Part shown: positions 49,035-58,154 of the stretch, one piece after another
How the letters are laid out: every line of letters begins with the position of its first letter
How positions within the stretch are numbered: the stretch's first letter is position 1
Assembly (NCBI RefSeq): GCF_007859715.1
Contig: NZ_SJPG01000001.1
Location: forward strand, 5,870,527-5,934,526
Direction of reading: 5' to 3'
Source of the DNA: Rubinisphaera italica
GTDB taxonomy: Bacteria; Planctomycetota; Planctomycetia; Planctomycetales; Planctomycetaceae
DNA: 64,000 bases
Notes under the pieces: generated by a model
Seen by the model: the letters and a program-made list of their open reading frames with translations, nothing else
Database searches by the model: none
What the model was told of the DNA's origin: nothing
Program-made: the position numbers and the translations under genes

Positions 49035-50054
49035 TTACGCAGCGGATTTCTCTGGCTTAGATGCCATTTCACCGAGAATCAGGCCGCCCCGTAACGCTGA
49101 GAAGCGGATGTTGTGAACGCGTCTGACTTGAGAAATTCGGATCGGCAATTCAATTTCAGAAATCGCCTGAGTAAACATTTCATCCGTTCCGGCTGGGCCT
49201 GCCAGAGTCCCACCAATGACTAGTGGAACTTGCTTAGGAATGAGAATGCCATCCTGATTCAACTCCTGTTGAATTCGGTGCATCGCCATGAAGGCGATCT
49301 CGCGATACTGATTCCTCAACTCCAGGGTACGGGAATCGGAAATGTGGTTGAGTGTCTCGACACCTTCCCGCCAGATTCGTATCGGGCGGACATCGAGCAC
49401 TTCACGTCCATCCTGCAGACGGACAAAGCAGTTCTGCGAAATGGCGATCTGTCGATCGACTCGCTGACCGCCACAAGGCATCGTAAACCGGGCAAGTTCA
49501 CGAGTTTGGTAAACAAACGAAACATCCAGAAGTGTCGCACCCATTTTGATGCCAACACCAGTAAAACCGGAACCGGAACATTCGGAAAGAATTAATGCCA
49601 GACCCGGTGAAATGACCTCGGGCGTATACCCTCGAAGTTTCACCAGTTGAGTCAGAAACCGAACCTCCTCCTGACTACTCGAATCTTGATCATCCTGCGA
49701 AGCAATGACGATACAAGGGGAGTTCGTCTTGGTCGGCACAGGTAGCAAGCCTTCTACCAGTGCGCCAAGAAACTGACGAGAAACCGGATCGTCTTTTCGC
49801 AAGTGACCATTTTCCAATGCCGACTGCAAAGGTAATGTCAGCAATTCCGCCAGTTCATTGGCAGCATTTCCGTAAACGATGATGCCTGCATCACAACGAG
49901 CAAACTCCTCGCTATGGCGTTCGAGAATTTTACGGCGAGATTCATTCGCATCGATGACGAGATAGTCGGTTGAAATCCGACGCGCCAGCAATCGAGTTCC
50001 CTCACGTCGCAACGAACGAAATTCGCCGCCTCCAAATTCGATTGCGATATTCAT
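49035..50054 (-). CDS. Actin/MreB-like ATPase-fold protein of unknown function
   Basis: A 339-residue cytoplasmic protein from the ATG at 50054 (an upstream TTG at 50066 is also in frame). It begins with a glycine-rich segment (IAIEFGGGEF) and has a second phosphate-loop-like stretch GFTGVGIKMGATLLDVSFVYQ (about residues 170-190) followed by PCGGQRVDRQIAI, the order seen in the actin-like ATPases MreB and FtsA. A third segment, VIGGTLAGPAGTDEMFTQAI, fits the adenosine-binding part. It pairs with the SLBB gene just upstream in the same orientation, which suggests an envelope or polysaccharide-related role. The family name is unknown to me. Confidence 0.68.
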   Translation of the reverse strand: MNIAIEFGGGEFRSLRREGTRLLARRISTDYLVIDANESRRKILERHSEEFARCDAGIIVYGNAANELAELLTLPLQSALENGHLRKDDPVSRQFLGALVEGLLPVPTKTNSPCIVIASQDDQDSSSQEEVRFLTQLVKLRGYTPEVISPGLALILSECSGSGFTGVGIKMGATLLDVSFVYQTRELARFTMPCGGQRVDRQIAISQNCFVRLQDGREVLDVRPIRIWREGVETLNHISDSRTLELRNQYREIAFMAMHRIQQELNQDGILIPKQVPLVIGGTLAGPAGTDEMFTQAISEIELPIRISQVRRVHNIRFSALRGGLILGEMASKPEKSAA

Positions 50055-50157
50055 AGTCAGCTTCAATTCTTACGCGGAATATGTGGCCAGAGGCCCGAAG
50101 TGTCATTGAATACGTTGCTTCTCAATGACGGGTTAAACTTCTCTGAGATTGACTTTT

Positions 50158-51999
50158 CTATCTCAAATTCGGTGTCGTTTGTTGAAAGAAGTCTGAAGAC
50201 GTATGTTCCATTCCGACCTGTCCCTGCCATTGAACATCTTCGCGAGTAATACGAAATGTCGGCCCTGATCCAATTTTTGGTTTGGATTCTGCATTCACTT
50301 TTGGTGTCTGAATATGTGGCTTCGGAATTTCGTGAGCCGCATCGACGCGGAACTCATAATGCAAATGTGGTTTGCCAAAAAATTTCATTTCCCGAGGCAT
50401 TAAGACTCGCTCTTCGATGGTCGGTAGGCGATCCTCTGTCAACGCCTGGAGAAGTGCCTCTTCCTCAGACGGTGCAATTGGAGTCGTCTGTCGTTGAGAT
50501 TCAACCACAGGGCTTTTCACGAGCGGTTTCACATCTCTGGTCTTCACGACGGGCTCTTTTTCCAGTTCGTCATCAGAGGTGAATTCAGGCTGTTCTAAGT
50601 GTGTTTTCACAGAAGCAAAAATCACCGTAAATACTCCGACAATGACAATTCCCCCTGCAATTAAGCCAATGAACGAGGATTGATTGGGCTCGTTGACATC
50701 AATCGGATTCGGAATCACTTCATTCGCGGCTGCCAGATGGATTTCTTCATTACTGACAGGACTGAGCAATGACTCGCTGGTGTTTTCTCCCAGGAAGGAT
50801 TCATTCACAAAGCTATCAAAGCTGGTCTCGAACGAAGGAACGCTCGAAACGCCGTCAACACTCTGCCCGCTCTCAGGCTGATACGAAATGCGACTTTCTT
50901 TGGTATTAGACTGTGATGACATGCCCGCTGCGACTGGAGCGGAGCTCTGTGGGATGACCATCATTCCCATTGTTGGATCTTGAAGTGGAGAATCGATTCG
51001 CAGTTCTGGTCTCATCGCCTGCATGTTGTTCTCAGGATTCGGCTGGACGGATTGCATCAACGTCGGCAGGCTGAACTCCGGCACCGAAGCCAATGGCTCA
51101 GGTTCGGAGACAATTTTTGCAGGGGCATTTTGTGTGATGGGGACTGGCTGTAAATCCGTTGAAATCCCGTTGTCCTTCAACCATCTGTTTTGATTCTGTG
51201 TCTCTGGTTGGTAGTCATTTGCTGATTTCTCACTTTTCGCTTCTGGATTGTTTGGCTCACCTAAAATCGATGGCAAACGTGGTAGCGAATTTCCGTTGAC
51301 GAGCTTCGAGGGGACTTGAAGAACCATACCGTCAGAAAGTTCGTTCACTTCTCCCCGGCTACGAGGTCCGGCAATCAGTTGAACTCCCTGAGCCACTTCG
51401 GCAGGCTGTTTCAGCCAGGTCGTCAGCAACTCGTCTGTTGTTAATTCCGGTTTCCAGAGTGGCATGACTACCGCATGATCCTGCAGGCCGACCAGAACGA
51501 TATGTCCATAATTCGATTTTCGAGTCGCTGGCTGATGATGTGTTGCCCGAACAACCAGTGAGTTTGCGGTCGATTTTCCATTCGTATTTTCATGATCATA
51601 CGAGATCACTTTTGCCCGACTCGGAGAGCCTTCAGCAATAATCACCACATCCCCTGCCCGTAGGGTGTAATCCATTTGAGACTGGTAGAACAACACAATC
51701 CCGGCTCTTCCACCACGCACAATCTGGACTTTCTGACCAGCAGTTTCAGTCAATCCGCCTGCCTGAGTAACCATGTCTGCAAGAGTGAGCGTGCGGCTTT
51801 GCAGCTGATAGGTTCCAGGTTCATTGACCGCGCCGATGATCGCCACGGTTGGGGAAGTTACTTGAGATGATTTTGGCGAATCAAACTGAATAATCTTAGG
51901 AGCCGCCTGGCATATCGTTACGGAGAAGGCTCCAATCAGAAATGCGAAAAAGTATCCGCAAAACCGCATGGATTTCATAATCTGACCCGTGACAATCAT
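50158..51999 (-). CDS. SLBB-domain exported protein with C-terminal membrane anchor
   Basis: About 613 residues from the ATG at 51999 (GGGGA upstream; in-frame alternatives at 52029 and 51978). A Sec signal (ending ICQAAP) is followed by an SLBB domain (VAIIGAVNEPGTYQLQSRTLTLADMVTQAGG, about residues 55-90), the ligand-binding module of polysaccharide export proteins, and a long low-complexity Pro/Ser/Gln-rich region. A single membrane span (FIGLIAGGIVIVGVFTVIFASV, near 445-466) and a charged C-terminal tail follow. A role in exopolysaccharide handling or envelope anchoring is inferred; it lacks the poly-export domain of Wza. Confidence 0.8.
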   Translation of the reverse strand: MIVTGQIMKSMRFCGYFFAFLIGAFSVTICQAAPKIIQFDSPKSSQVTSPTVAIIGAVNEPGTYQLQSRTLTLADMVTQAGGLTETAGQKVQIVRGGRAGIVLFYQSQMDYTLRAGDVVIIAEGSPSRAKVISYDHENTNGKSTANSLVVRATHHQPATRKSNYGHIVLVGLQDHAVVMPLWKPELTTDELLTTWLKQPAEVAQGVQLIAGPRSRGEVNELSDGMVLQVPSKLVNGNSLPRLPSILGEPNNPEAKSEKSANDYQPETQNQNRWLKDNGISTDLQPVPITQNAPAKIVSEPEPLASVPEFSLPTLMQSVQPNPENNMQAMRPELRIDSPLQDPTMGMMVIPQSSAPVAAGMSSQSNTKESRISYQPESGQSVDGVSSVPSFETSFDSFVNESFLGENTSESLLSPVSNEEIHLAAANEVIPNPIDVNEPNQSSFIGLIAGGIVIVGVFTVIFASVKTHLEQPEFTSDDELEKEPVVKTRDVKPLVKSPVVESQRQTTPIAPSEEEALLQALTEDRLPTIEERVLMPREMKFFGKPHLHYEFRVDAAHEIPKPHIQTPKVNAESKPKIGSGPTFRITREDVQWQGQVGMEHTSSDFFQQTTPNLR

Positions 52000-52228
52000 C
52001 CTGATGTCCCCTAATCGACAAAACTTCATGTTCTGCAGACCGTGATATTTCTCTTAGGAAAAAGCTAATTGGAACCCGCGCACTACGATCGCGCAACGAG
52101 TTCATTCGCTATAATCGAGATAATCGGCACATCACGATCGAGACATTGATGCAAATCTGCCTGACTTCCCTGATCGGACAGGCTTGGGGTGGTGGTAGTT
52201 AAAATGCACAAGATAGGGCGGGTTTGAA

Positions 52229-52450
52229 ATGTGGTTCGGCAGCTTTTTCTTCTGGATTGTTTTCTTTCCCGTGATCCTGATTGCCGGGATCTTCCTCTTT
52301 TTCATCATCTACGCAGCGACCGGAATGTCATTTCTAGACTTCCTGGGCGTGATGTTCGACTCCGGCACCAAACTCACCTGCTGGCACTGCGGCCGCGAAA
52401 CCCCCTGCGACCGTAAGCATTGCAAACATTGCGGTAAAGAGTTGCAGTAA
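52229..52450 (+). CDS. Small membrane protein with C-terminal zinc ribbon
   Basis: A 73-residue protein: two closely spaced hydrophobic stretches (FFFWIVFFPVILIAGIFLFFIIYAA, about residues 6-30, may form one hairpin) and a CWHCGRETPCDRKHCKHCG zinc ribbon at the end (about 51-69). Similar zinc-ribbon tails occur on membrane proteins in this phylum, including MscL in this window. Function unknown. Confidence 0.74.
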   Translation: MWFGSFFFWIVFFPVILIAGIFLFFIIYAATGMSFLDFLGVMFDSGTKLTCWHCGRETPCDRKHCKHCGKELQ

Positions 52451-52512
52451 AACTGTAGGTCAGGCGAGCCGAGTCAGTCATGACTCGGGTATTTTCAAGA
52501 TTATTGTGCGAT

Positions 52513-52593
52513 GGGTGGCTGGGGTCGAACGAAGTGAAGCCCCCAGAATGATCGTCTATCTGGGGGCTTCACTTAGTTCGACCCCAGCCACCC
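52513..52593. repeat. Full palindrome of the GGGTGGCTGGGG family
   Basis: Arms of about 34 bp (gggtggctggggtcgaac... and its complement) with one or two mismatches; half copies at 5266-5299 and 34265-34294. It separates the zinc-ribbon gene from the microcompartment operon. Confidence 0.86.
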
Positions 52594-52621
52594 AGGGCTA
52601 AGGACTATGCATTTTGTCTGA

Positions 52622-53557
52622 TCAGGAAATACTCTTTAGCACTGTATCGATTGTCCCTCGCAGAACATTCGCAGAGTTCTGCAGTCCCATCCGTTCTTTC
52701 GGCCAGAGGTCGATTTCGACATGTCCCAGAACACCGGCTCGTCCGACGACTGTCGGGACGGAGATGCTCACATCCCGCAAGCCGTAGGCTCCGTTCTGGA
52801 GTGAAGAGATCGGCAGAATCCTCTGTTTGTCCAGAGCAATGCTATGCACAACCTCGGCGATGGAAACGCCGACCGCGAAACCGGCTCCGCCCTTTTTCTT
52901 GATCACTTCTGCTCCGCTGCCGCGAGTTTTCTTTTCGACTTCGGCAATCAAAGTACTGCTCACGCCCGGCCATTTGTCCAAAGGCAGTCCCGCGATTTGA
53001 GCGGCTGACCAGATCGGTACCATGCTGTCGCCGTGCTCGCCGAGAATCAAGGTTTGCACTTGAGTCGCAGGAACATCGAGACGATGAGCCATCATGCCAC
53101 GCAAACGAGAGGTATCGAGAACGGTTCCCAGTCCAATCACCTGATGCGGTGGCAAGCCAAGTTCCTGCAAGGCGAGGAAGGTGAGAACATCGACAGGATT
53201 GGAGACGACAAAGACGATGGCATCTTTCTTCGTTCCAACCCTTTTCAGGTCGGCCAGAATGTTTCGGAACAGCGCCACGTTTCGATTGATCAGATCGAGT
53301 CGACTTTCTTCCGGCTTACGACGCAATCCCGCGGTGATAACAATCACATCGGCATCGCGAGACGCTTCCGGTCCACCGGATGTGATCTTCTGGTCGGCCA
53401 TGAAGGTCGCCCCGTGAATCAGATCCAGAGCCTGCCCCTCAACAAGATCCTGATTGACATCCACCAGAGCAATCTCACGAACGATTCCGCCACCCTGCAA
53501 AGCAAAAGCCGCACAGGAACCAACCAAACCACCACCACCAATAATACTGACCTTCAT
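52622..53557 (-). CDS. Malate/lactate dehydrogenase, last gene of the microcompartment operon
   Basis: A 311-residue NAD-dependent dehydrogenase starting at the ATG at 53557 (GGAG upstream). The Rossmann loop is IIGGGGLVGSC (about residues 5-15); the active-site loop reads AGLRRKPEESR, with Arg at the specificity position as in malate dehydrogenases, and the catalytic His is in GEHGDSMVP. No terminal helix suggests cargo targeting, so it may act outside the shell. In PVM-type loci a malate/lactate dehydrogenase homologue is common; here it may reoxidise NADH or interconvert lactate and pyruvate, but MDH-type specificity is what the residues indicate. Confidence 0.85.
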   Translation of the reverse strand: MKVSIIGGGGLVGSCAAFALQGGGIVREIALVDVNQDLVEGQALDLIHGATFMADQKITSGGPEASRDADVIVITAGLRRKPEESRLDLINRNVALFRNILADLKRVGTKKDAIVFVVSNPVDVLTFLALQELGLPPHQVIGLGTVLDTSRLRGMMAHRLDVPATQVQTLILGEHGDSMVPIWSAAQIAGLPLDKWPGVSSTLIAEVEKKTRGSGAEVIKKKGGAGFAVGVSIAEVVHSIALDKQRILPISSLQNGAYGLRDVSISVPTVVGRAGVLGHVEIDLWPKERMGLQNSANVLRGTIDTVLKSIS

Positions 53558-53674
53558 GATGTCTCCACTCGTTCTGTGCGGAATTAAGAACCGCTTAACC
53601 GGTGCGAATAAACGCACTTTGCATTCGATATCGGTGCGTCAAGACGCACCCTACTATTAACTATTAACCAGCGA

Positions 53675-54583
53675 CTATTTCCCCAACGCAGCCATCACCT
53701 GTTCGGTGATCATTTTCACGAGCTGATCGGTATCGATCTGACCGTTGTTGTTATTCATGCTGCAAGCTTGACCGTTCTGCTCGTAAGCAGGTTTCTGCAG
53801 GTAGCCCGGATAAGATGGAGCTTTTTCGAAGGACTTCTGCTGTGGCATATTTTCTTTGTAGCCATCACGGAAGGCACTGTTGCCGCACAGATCGCAATCT
53901 TCGCTGTGGAAGCGGGGGTCGTCAAAGCCGAGCTTCTTTTTCAGATCGATCAACTCACGGCTCTTCTGCTCGTTGAGGTATGTCACTCCGCCGAGCTGCT
54001 TGGATAGAATCAGAATGCGGCAATAAGCATCCAGAATTTCCGTCTTCCAGTAAGCTTCCTGCAAATCCTTACCGAAGCTGACGGTGCCGTGATTGTTGAG
54101 GATGATTGTGTTGGTCGCCTTCAGGAAAGGGACAACCGTTTCCGCGAATTCGAGTCCGCCGGGAGTTTCGTAGGGAGCCATCGGGACTTCGCCCATGAAG
54201 ACTTCGACCTCGGGCAGAATACACTGAGGAATCGGCTCGCGTGTTACTGCAAATGCTGTGGCGTGAGGCGGATGACAGTGAACGACGGCTTTGACATCGG
54301 GCCGTTCTTTCATGATCGCCAGATGCAATAGGATTTCGCTGGTTCGCTTTCGCTTCCCGGCCAGCTGATTTCCATCCAGGTCGACCGCACAGATATCATC
54401 CGGCTCCATGAATCCTTTGCAGATCATGGTCGGCGAACAAAGCACTTCGTTTTCACCAACACGGATGGAAATGTTTCCATCGTTGGCAGCAGCGAAGCCT
54501 TTGTTATAAACACGACGCCCAATCTCACAGATCTGTTCTTTGAGCTTACGATCGTTAATTCCACTATTCCAACGGTTTTCCAT
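53675..54583 (-). CDS. Class II aldolase (L-fuculose-1-phosphate type) with C-terminal encapsulation helix
   Basis: A 302-residue zinc aldolase of the class II aldolase/adducin family, AGGAG upstream. The zinc-binding pair is HCHPPHATAFA (about residues 100-110), a later His lies in LNNHGTVSFG and the acceptor region is FMGEVPM. It would split fuculose- or rhamnulose-1-phosphate into lactaldehyde and dihydroxyacetone phosphate. After a flexible linker the last 18-20 residues (IDTDQLVKMITEQVMAALGK) form an amphipathic helix, the hallmark of microcompartment cargo. The aldolase is thus the likely producer of toxic lactaldehyde inside the shell. Confidence 0.9.
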   Translation of the reverse strand: MENRWNSGINDRKLKEQICEIGRRVYNKGFAAANDGNISIRVGENEVLCSPTMICKGFMEPDDICAVDLDGNQLAGKRKRTSEILLHLAIMKERPDVKAVVHCHPPHATAFAVTREPIPQCILPEVEVFMGEVPMAPYETPGGLEFAETVVPFLKATNTIILNNHGTVSFGKDLQEAYWKTEILDAYCRILILSKQLGGVTYLNEQKSRELIDLKKKLGFDDPRFHSEDCDLCGNSAFRDGYKENMPQQKSFEKAPSYPGYLQKPAYEQNGQACSMNNNNGQIDTDQLVKMITEQVMAALGK

Positions 54584-54598
54584 GATGTACTCCTGTAA

Positions 54599-54672
54599 TG
54601 GCCAGTGGCTAGTGTCCAGTGGCTAGTGTATTAGGTTAGTGAGTAGAGAATGGCCAGTGTTAAGTGGCCAGA
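54599..54672. repeat. Degenerate tggccagtggctagtg repeats, left flank of the four-helix gene
   Basis: Several tandem copies of agtggctagtg/gtggccagtg-like units. Their complement (cactggccactagcca) lies on the other side of the four-helix gene. Confidence 0.55.
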
Positions 54673-54681
54673 GGTTTGTGT

Positions 54682-55044
54682 TTATCTATCTTGTAAGGAA
54701 CGTCTTAGACCGCTCAGCATGCGAGCGATGTCATTGGCTTGATTTTTGAGTTCGACTAATTGAACTTCAGTAATAAAGTTGAGTTTTTGTGCAATAAACA
54801 GTTGTGAAACGACTTCCATGAGTGACGCATAGGCAATTTCGATAAACCTGATGTATTCCTTATTGGATGGTCGCCCATTTCCTTCCGCAATATTCGAAGA
54901 GACAGAAACCACTGCCCTTCGAATTTGACTTGTTAAACCATATATTTCTCGCTGTGGAAAATTAGCTGAAACCTTGTAAACCGCTTCCGCTAATTCAATG
55001 GCCTTATGCCAGACATCAAGTTTTTCAAATCGAAACTGTGACAT
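54682..55044 (-). CDS. Four-helix-bundle protein (23S rRNA intervening-sequence family)
   Basis: A 120-residue all-helical protein from the ATG at 55044 (an in-frame start at 55089 is unlikely). It shows the family pattern [43 protein letters not shown] and [14 protein letters not shown]. Family members, first seen in rRNA intervening sequences, are scattered singly through genomes and probably bind nucleic acid; function unresolved. It lies between the third pentamer gene and the aldolase gene and is flanked by inverted repeats, suggesting insertion into the operon. Confidence 0.9.
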   Translation of the reverse strand: MSQFRFEKLDVWHKAIELAEAVYKVSANFPQREIYGLTSQIRRAVVSVSSNIAEGNGRPSNKEYIRFIEIAYASLMEVVSQLFIAQKLNFITEVQLVELKNQANDIARMLSGLRRSLQDR

Positions 55045-55057
55045 GTCAACCCTTTCA

Positions 55058-55090
55058 ACACTGGCCACTAGCCACTCATCACTGGCCACT
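55058..55090. repeat. Right flank of the four-helix gene (cactggccactagcca)
   Basis: Inverse complement of the units at 54599-54672. Its last bases include the stop codon (tca read as TGA) of the pentamer protein gene, whose final residues GSGQ are encoded by repeat sequence. Confidence 0.6.
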
Positions 55091-55369
55091 CCCTACCCTG
55101 ATTTCGTCCAAAATCGCCGCATTGCTGCCGTCGATTGGTTTTTGTTCGGGATGAAATGGGGCAGAGGCTTCCGGCCCTTCGGCGATGGCGACGATGGTTC
55201 CGTTGCCAGCTCCGAATTCGTCGTAGATCACGAAAGATTCCTCGCGTTCGTCCGACGTTCCTTTCAAATTCTCCAGTGTCAACGGCACGACCATCCGGTA
55301 CGAACCACCCTTCAAGGAAGGATGCCAGGTCGAGAGGGTCACTTTGCCGATAATTTCGCCGATTCTCAT
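55079..55369 (-). CDS. Microcompartment vertex protein (BMC-P, EutN/CcmL family), third copy
   Basis: A 96-residue pentameric shell protein starting at the ATG at 55369 (GGAG upstream, ATGA overlap with the previous stop; the upstream frame to 55444 is a shadow). It begins [22 protein letters not shown], with [16 protein letters not shown] near the pore loop, as in EutN/CcmL. Pentamers close the vertices of the shell. Its C-terminus (DEIRVGSGQ) runs into the inserted repeat, so the native tail may have been replaced. Confidence 0.9.
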   Translation of the reverse strand: MRIGEIIGKVTLSTWHPSLKGGSYRMVVPLTLENLKGTSDEREESFVIYDEFGAGNGTIVAIAEGPEASAPFHPEQKPIDGSNAAILDEIRVGSGQ

Positions 55370-56058
55370 AATGTGTTCTCCGTTATGAGATGATGAAAAA
55401 TCTGGCGGTATTCCATATAACTCAGTCCGCTGGCTGGAAGACAAATCACGTTGGCTTTCACTTCCGAAATCGCCGGTAAATCGGCAGCACGTGAAATGAC
55501 GACGCCGCGAACCTGTTCACTACGATTCACTTCACAGCAAGCAGTAGCCGCTTTGTCGGAAAAAATGATATAGCCACGTTTGTTTCCCCGAGCCACTTCC
55601 TGACGAACTAACTTGACGGCTGCGGAAGTGGAATCACTCAACTCCTGCGACCAGCGACCGTTTGATGATTTCTCTAAATTCTGCAGACAACTTTTTAACA
55701 TTTCTGAGGCTGAGACGACGAGCCCATGCCATCCGTTTTGTGTTGTTTCACTTTTTGATGTCTGATTCTGTGTTGTCTTCGAATCAATGGATTCGACTGT
55801 GATGTTCTTCTCTCGCAGATAATCTCTGGCAGCCGGTGTAATGATTGCTTTCGGTGAGATTCTAACCGTCTTGTTTGCGCCAACATTTTCCGCCAGCAAA
55901 TCAGCCGTCACAACAGCTGACAGAATCACGGCAACTTTATTCAACTTGGGTTGACTGACTGGTTCGATCGCTGACATCAACGGACGATCCTCGCGCCGCC
56001 GCAATTGCTGCAGCACGCTTTGGACAATTCCATCAATATCAATCTGATCCAGGTTCAT
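55366..56058 (-). CDS. Microcompartment-operon protein of unknown function with N-terminal encapsulation-like helix
   Basis: A 230-residue protein of unknown activity. The first 25 residues (DQIDIDGIVQSVLQQLRRRE) form an amphipathic helix like those on the aldehyde dehydrogenase and PduL, so it is probably lumen cargo. The middle (VRISPKAIITPAARDYLREKNI) resembles a stretch common to microcompartment corrinoid adenosyltransferases, and the end (RGYIIFSDKAATACCEVNRSEQVRG) faintly recalls the RpiB/LacA sugar-isomerase fold. Neither match is strong. It overlaps the third pentamer gene by four bases, so co-regulation is certain in principle. Confidence 0.72.
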   Translation of the reverse strand: MNLDQIDIDGIVQSVLQQLRRREDRPLMSAIEPVSQPKLNKVAVILSAVVTADLLAENVGANKTVRISPKAIITPAARDYLREKNITVESIDSKTTQNQTSKSETTQNGWHGLVVSASEMLKSCLQNLEKSSNGRWSQELSDSTSAAVKLVRQEVARGNKRGYIIFSDKAATACCEVNRSEQVRGVVISRAADLPAISEVKANVICLPASGLSYMEYRQIFHHLITENTL

Positions 56059-56066
56059 AAGATTAA

Positions 56067-56321
56067 TTAGTCTTGTATTCCAATAATCGCATACCGCACA
56101 GGAGAAGCCTCACTTTTCATCATCTCCTTCACAGCTGCTCCGTCTGTTGTCAACATCACAGTATCCCCAACCCCTGCTCCCAAATTGTCGATCGCCAGCA
56201 ACGGAAACCCATCCGGCGATCCATCCACCATCAAAGGCTGCACCACCAGCATCCGCCACCCGGTCATAGCCGGGTACTTCACGGTTGCAGTCGCATTTCC
56301 ATGTACGGTGGCAAGTTGCAT
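56067..56321 (-). CDS. Microcompartment vertex protein (BMC-P), second copy
   Basis: An 84-residue EutN/CcmL-family pentamer. The ATG at 56321 gives [30 protein letters not shown], the canonical start; the upstream in-frame codon at 56390 overlaps the aldehyde dehydrogenase gene. [20 protein letters not shown] and [11 protein letters not shown] complete the fold. Nine bases separate it from the unknown cargo gene. Three different pentamers in one operon suggest distinct vertices or regulated assembly. Confidence 0.92.
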   Translation of the reverse strand: MQLATVHGNATATVKYPAMTGWRMLVVQPLMVDGSPDGFPLLAIDNLGAGVGDTVMLTTDGAAVKEMMKSEASPVRYAIIGIQD

Positions 56322-56382
56322 TGGGTCTAGAGTCCTAAGACTTGGGTCTAGGGGGGTGTTTTGTTTATTCGTTGAAGGGGCC

Positions 56383-57813
56383 TTAAACAATCCGTAAATC
56401 GTCGACCATTACGCAGCGTCGCTGACGAGTGAACGTCATTGGATTCGTCACTCCTTCACCTGTCGGTGTTGCGATACTGAAGGACAGATATCCTTCTCCA
56501 CCGAGGCCTAAGCCGGCTGGTGAGGGTCCGTTTTTGATGAACAGAGTTGTGTCCATGCGTCGTCCCATGGTGGACATTGTTCTAACGTTGCGTGAGTGAA
56601 TCAGGCTGGTGTGTCGGAAGCCATGTTCGTATTTTTCGCACAGGTCGATACCGTGATCGGCATTGCGGCAGCGGACGATTGGAACGAAGGGCATCATCTG
56701 TTCTTCAGGGACAAACGGGTTCTGCTCATCCGTTTCGCCAAACAGAAGTGGCGTAGATTCCGGCAACGACATCCCTGCATGTTTGGCCAGTACAGAGGCA
56801 TGTTGTCCGACGAGGTCCCGATTCAGATGCCAGTGATCGTCTTTGTTTTCTGGTGGGCTGAAGGCGGCTTTGGTGAGTTGATCGATTTGGCTCGAATTCA
56901 TACGAGCAGCTCCGGCTCGATCCATCGCAGCCATGAATTCATTGAATACGGACTCGACAACGAAAACTTCTTTCTCGCCGATGCAGAGCAGATTGTTATC
57001 GTATCCACCACCCGCGATGATCGAGCGAGCGGCATTATCGAGGTCAGCAGTTTCGTCGACAAGAACTGGAGGATTCCCCGGCCCGGCGACAATCGCTTTC
57101 TTTCTGCTGGCCATCGCAGCTCGGGCAACGCCAGGTCCGCCAGTGACACACAAGACTTTTACATCACGATGCTGAAAAATTCGCTCAGCTGATTCCAATG
57201 TTGGCTCAGAAACAATCGTGACCACATTCTGCAAACCGGTTGCGGCATAAATGGCCCGGTTGAAACGTCGCACACCTTCGCAAGCGATTTTCTTACCGCT
57301 CGGGTGAGGATTGACGACCATGGAGTTTCCAGAGGCGACCATATTAATGACGTTACCAGCCAAAGTTGGCAGGGAGTGAGTGACGGGAGTAATCGCACCA
57401 ATGACGCCGAAGGGAGCGTATTCAACAATCATCAAACCATGATCGCCGCTCATCGCATCGGTTTTCATCCATTCAGTGCCCGGCACTTTTTTGATGATCT
57501 GCAGCTTCTCGATTTTATGTTCGAGACGGCCGACTTTGGTTTCCTGAAGTTCGAGCTTTCCGAGTTCCTCAGATTGCTCGAAGCAAATCCGTTTCACGAT
57601 TTCGACGATCTTCGCTCGATCTTCCATGCTCGCTTCCCGCAAGCCAGCGAAACCTTCGTTGGCTGCTGCAATCGCCTGATCGGTGTCTGCAAACACACCC
57701 CAGTCTCCATCCTGACGTTCCCGTTTCGGCACGCTGGTTCCGTTGTTCTTTTTCTGCAACTCAGCCAGAACTTCTTGAACAACGCTGCGAATTGTGTCTT
57801 CAGTAGATTGCAT
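56383..57813 (-). CDS. CoA-acylating aldehyde dehydrogenase (PduP/EutE-like) with N-terminal encapsulation helix
   Basis: A 476-residue enzyme that oxidises an aldehyde to acyl-CoA with NAD. The N-terminal 20 residues ([18 protein letters not shown]) form the encapsulation-type amphipathic helix, followed by a linker (about 21-40). The catalytic Cys is in [11 protein letters not shown] (about residue 277), with [13 protein letters not shown] before it; the acylating subgroup is indicated by the EutE/PduP-like sequence and the missing general-base Glu of hydrolytic ALDHs. Context indicates lactaldehyde to lactyl-CoA as the likely step. It is the signature enzyme of the compartment. Confidence 0.93.
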   Translation of the reverse strand: MQSTEDTIRSVVQEVLAELQKKNNGTSVPKRERQDGDWGVFADTDQAIAAANEGFAGLREASMEDRAKIVEIVKRICFEQSEELGKLELQETKVGRLEHKIEKLQIIKKVPGTEWMKTDAMSGDHGLMIVEYAPFGVIGAITPVTHSLPTLAGNVINMVASGNSMVVNPHPSGKKIACEGVRRFNRAIYAATGLQNVVTIVSEPTLESAERIFQHRDVKVLCVTGGPGVARAAMASRKKAIVAGPGNPPVLVDETADLDNAARSIIAGGGYDNNLLCIGEKEVFVVESVFNEFMAAMDRAGAARMNSSQIDQLTKAAFSPPENKDDHWHLNRDLVGQHASVLAKHAGMSLPESTPLLFGETDEQNPFVPEEQMMPFVPIVRCRNADHGIDLCEKYEHGFRHTSLIHSRNVRTMSTMGRRMDTTLFIKNGPSPAGLGLGGEGYLSFSIATPTGEGVTNPMTFTRQRRCVMVDDLRIV

Positions 57814-58154
57814 CCGAATCGTCCTCGTTATTTATAGTCGCTTTCAGGAAGCGAGGTTTCGTTGATCACAGTGCTGCTAAGCAGCGGTTTATTCAAAAAG
57901 TTTCTAAAAAACTAATTCTGATTTCTTGGTTTCGATTAAGTTTTTTACCTACTTATTCTTTGAATTCTTTACACCACAGAGACACAGAGATCACAGAGAT
58001 ATTCATTATTAAATTACAGAATGACCTAACCAAACTAATCGAGTTTACTTTGTCATTAAAACTCTCCGTGTCCTCTGTGTCTCTGTGGTTTCCAATTCTT
58101 TATTTCAATTGCTTCAATTCTTGATTCTGTTTTTCAAGATGATTTTAAGACACG
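57814..58154. repeat. Gap within the microcompartment operon with inverted accacagagacacagag arms
   Basis: About 340 bp. Perfect 17-bp arms lie at 57973-57989 and 58073-58089, separated by 83 bp of A/T-rich sequence. The gap divides the operon; it may hold an internal promoter or reduce read-through. No gene is seen. Confidence 0.65.
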
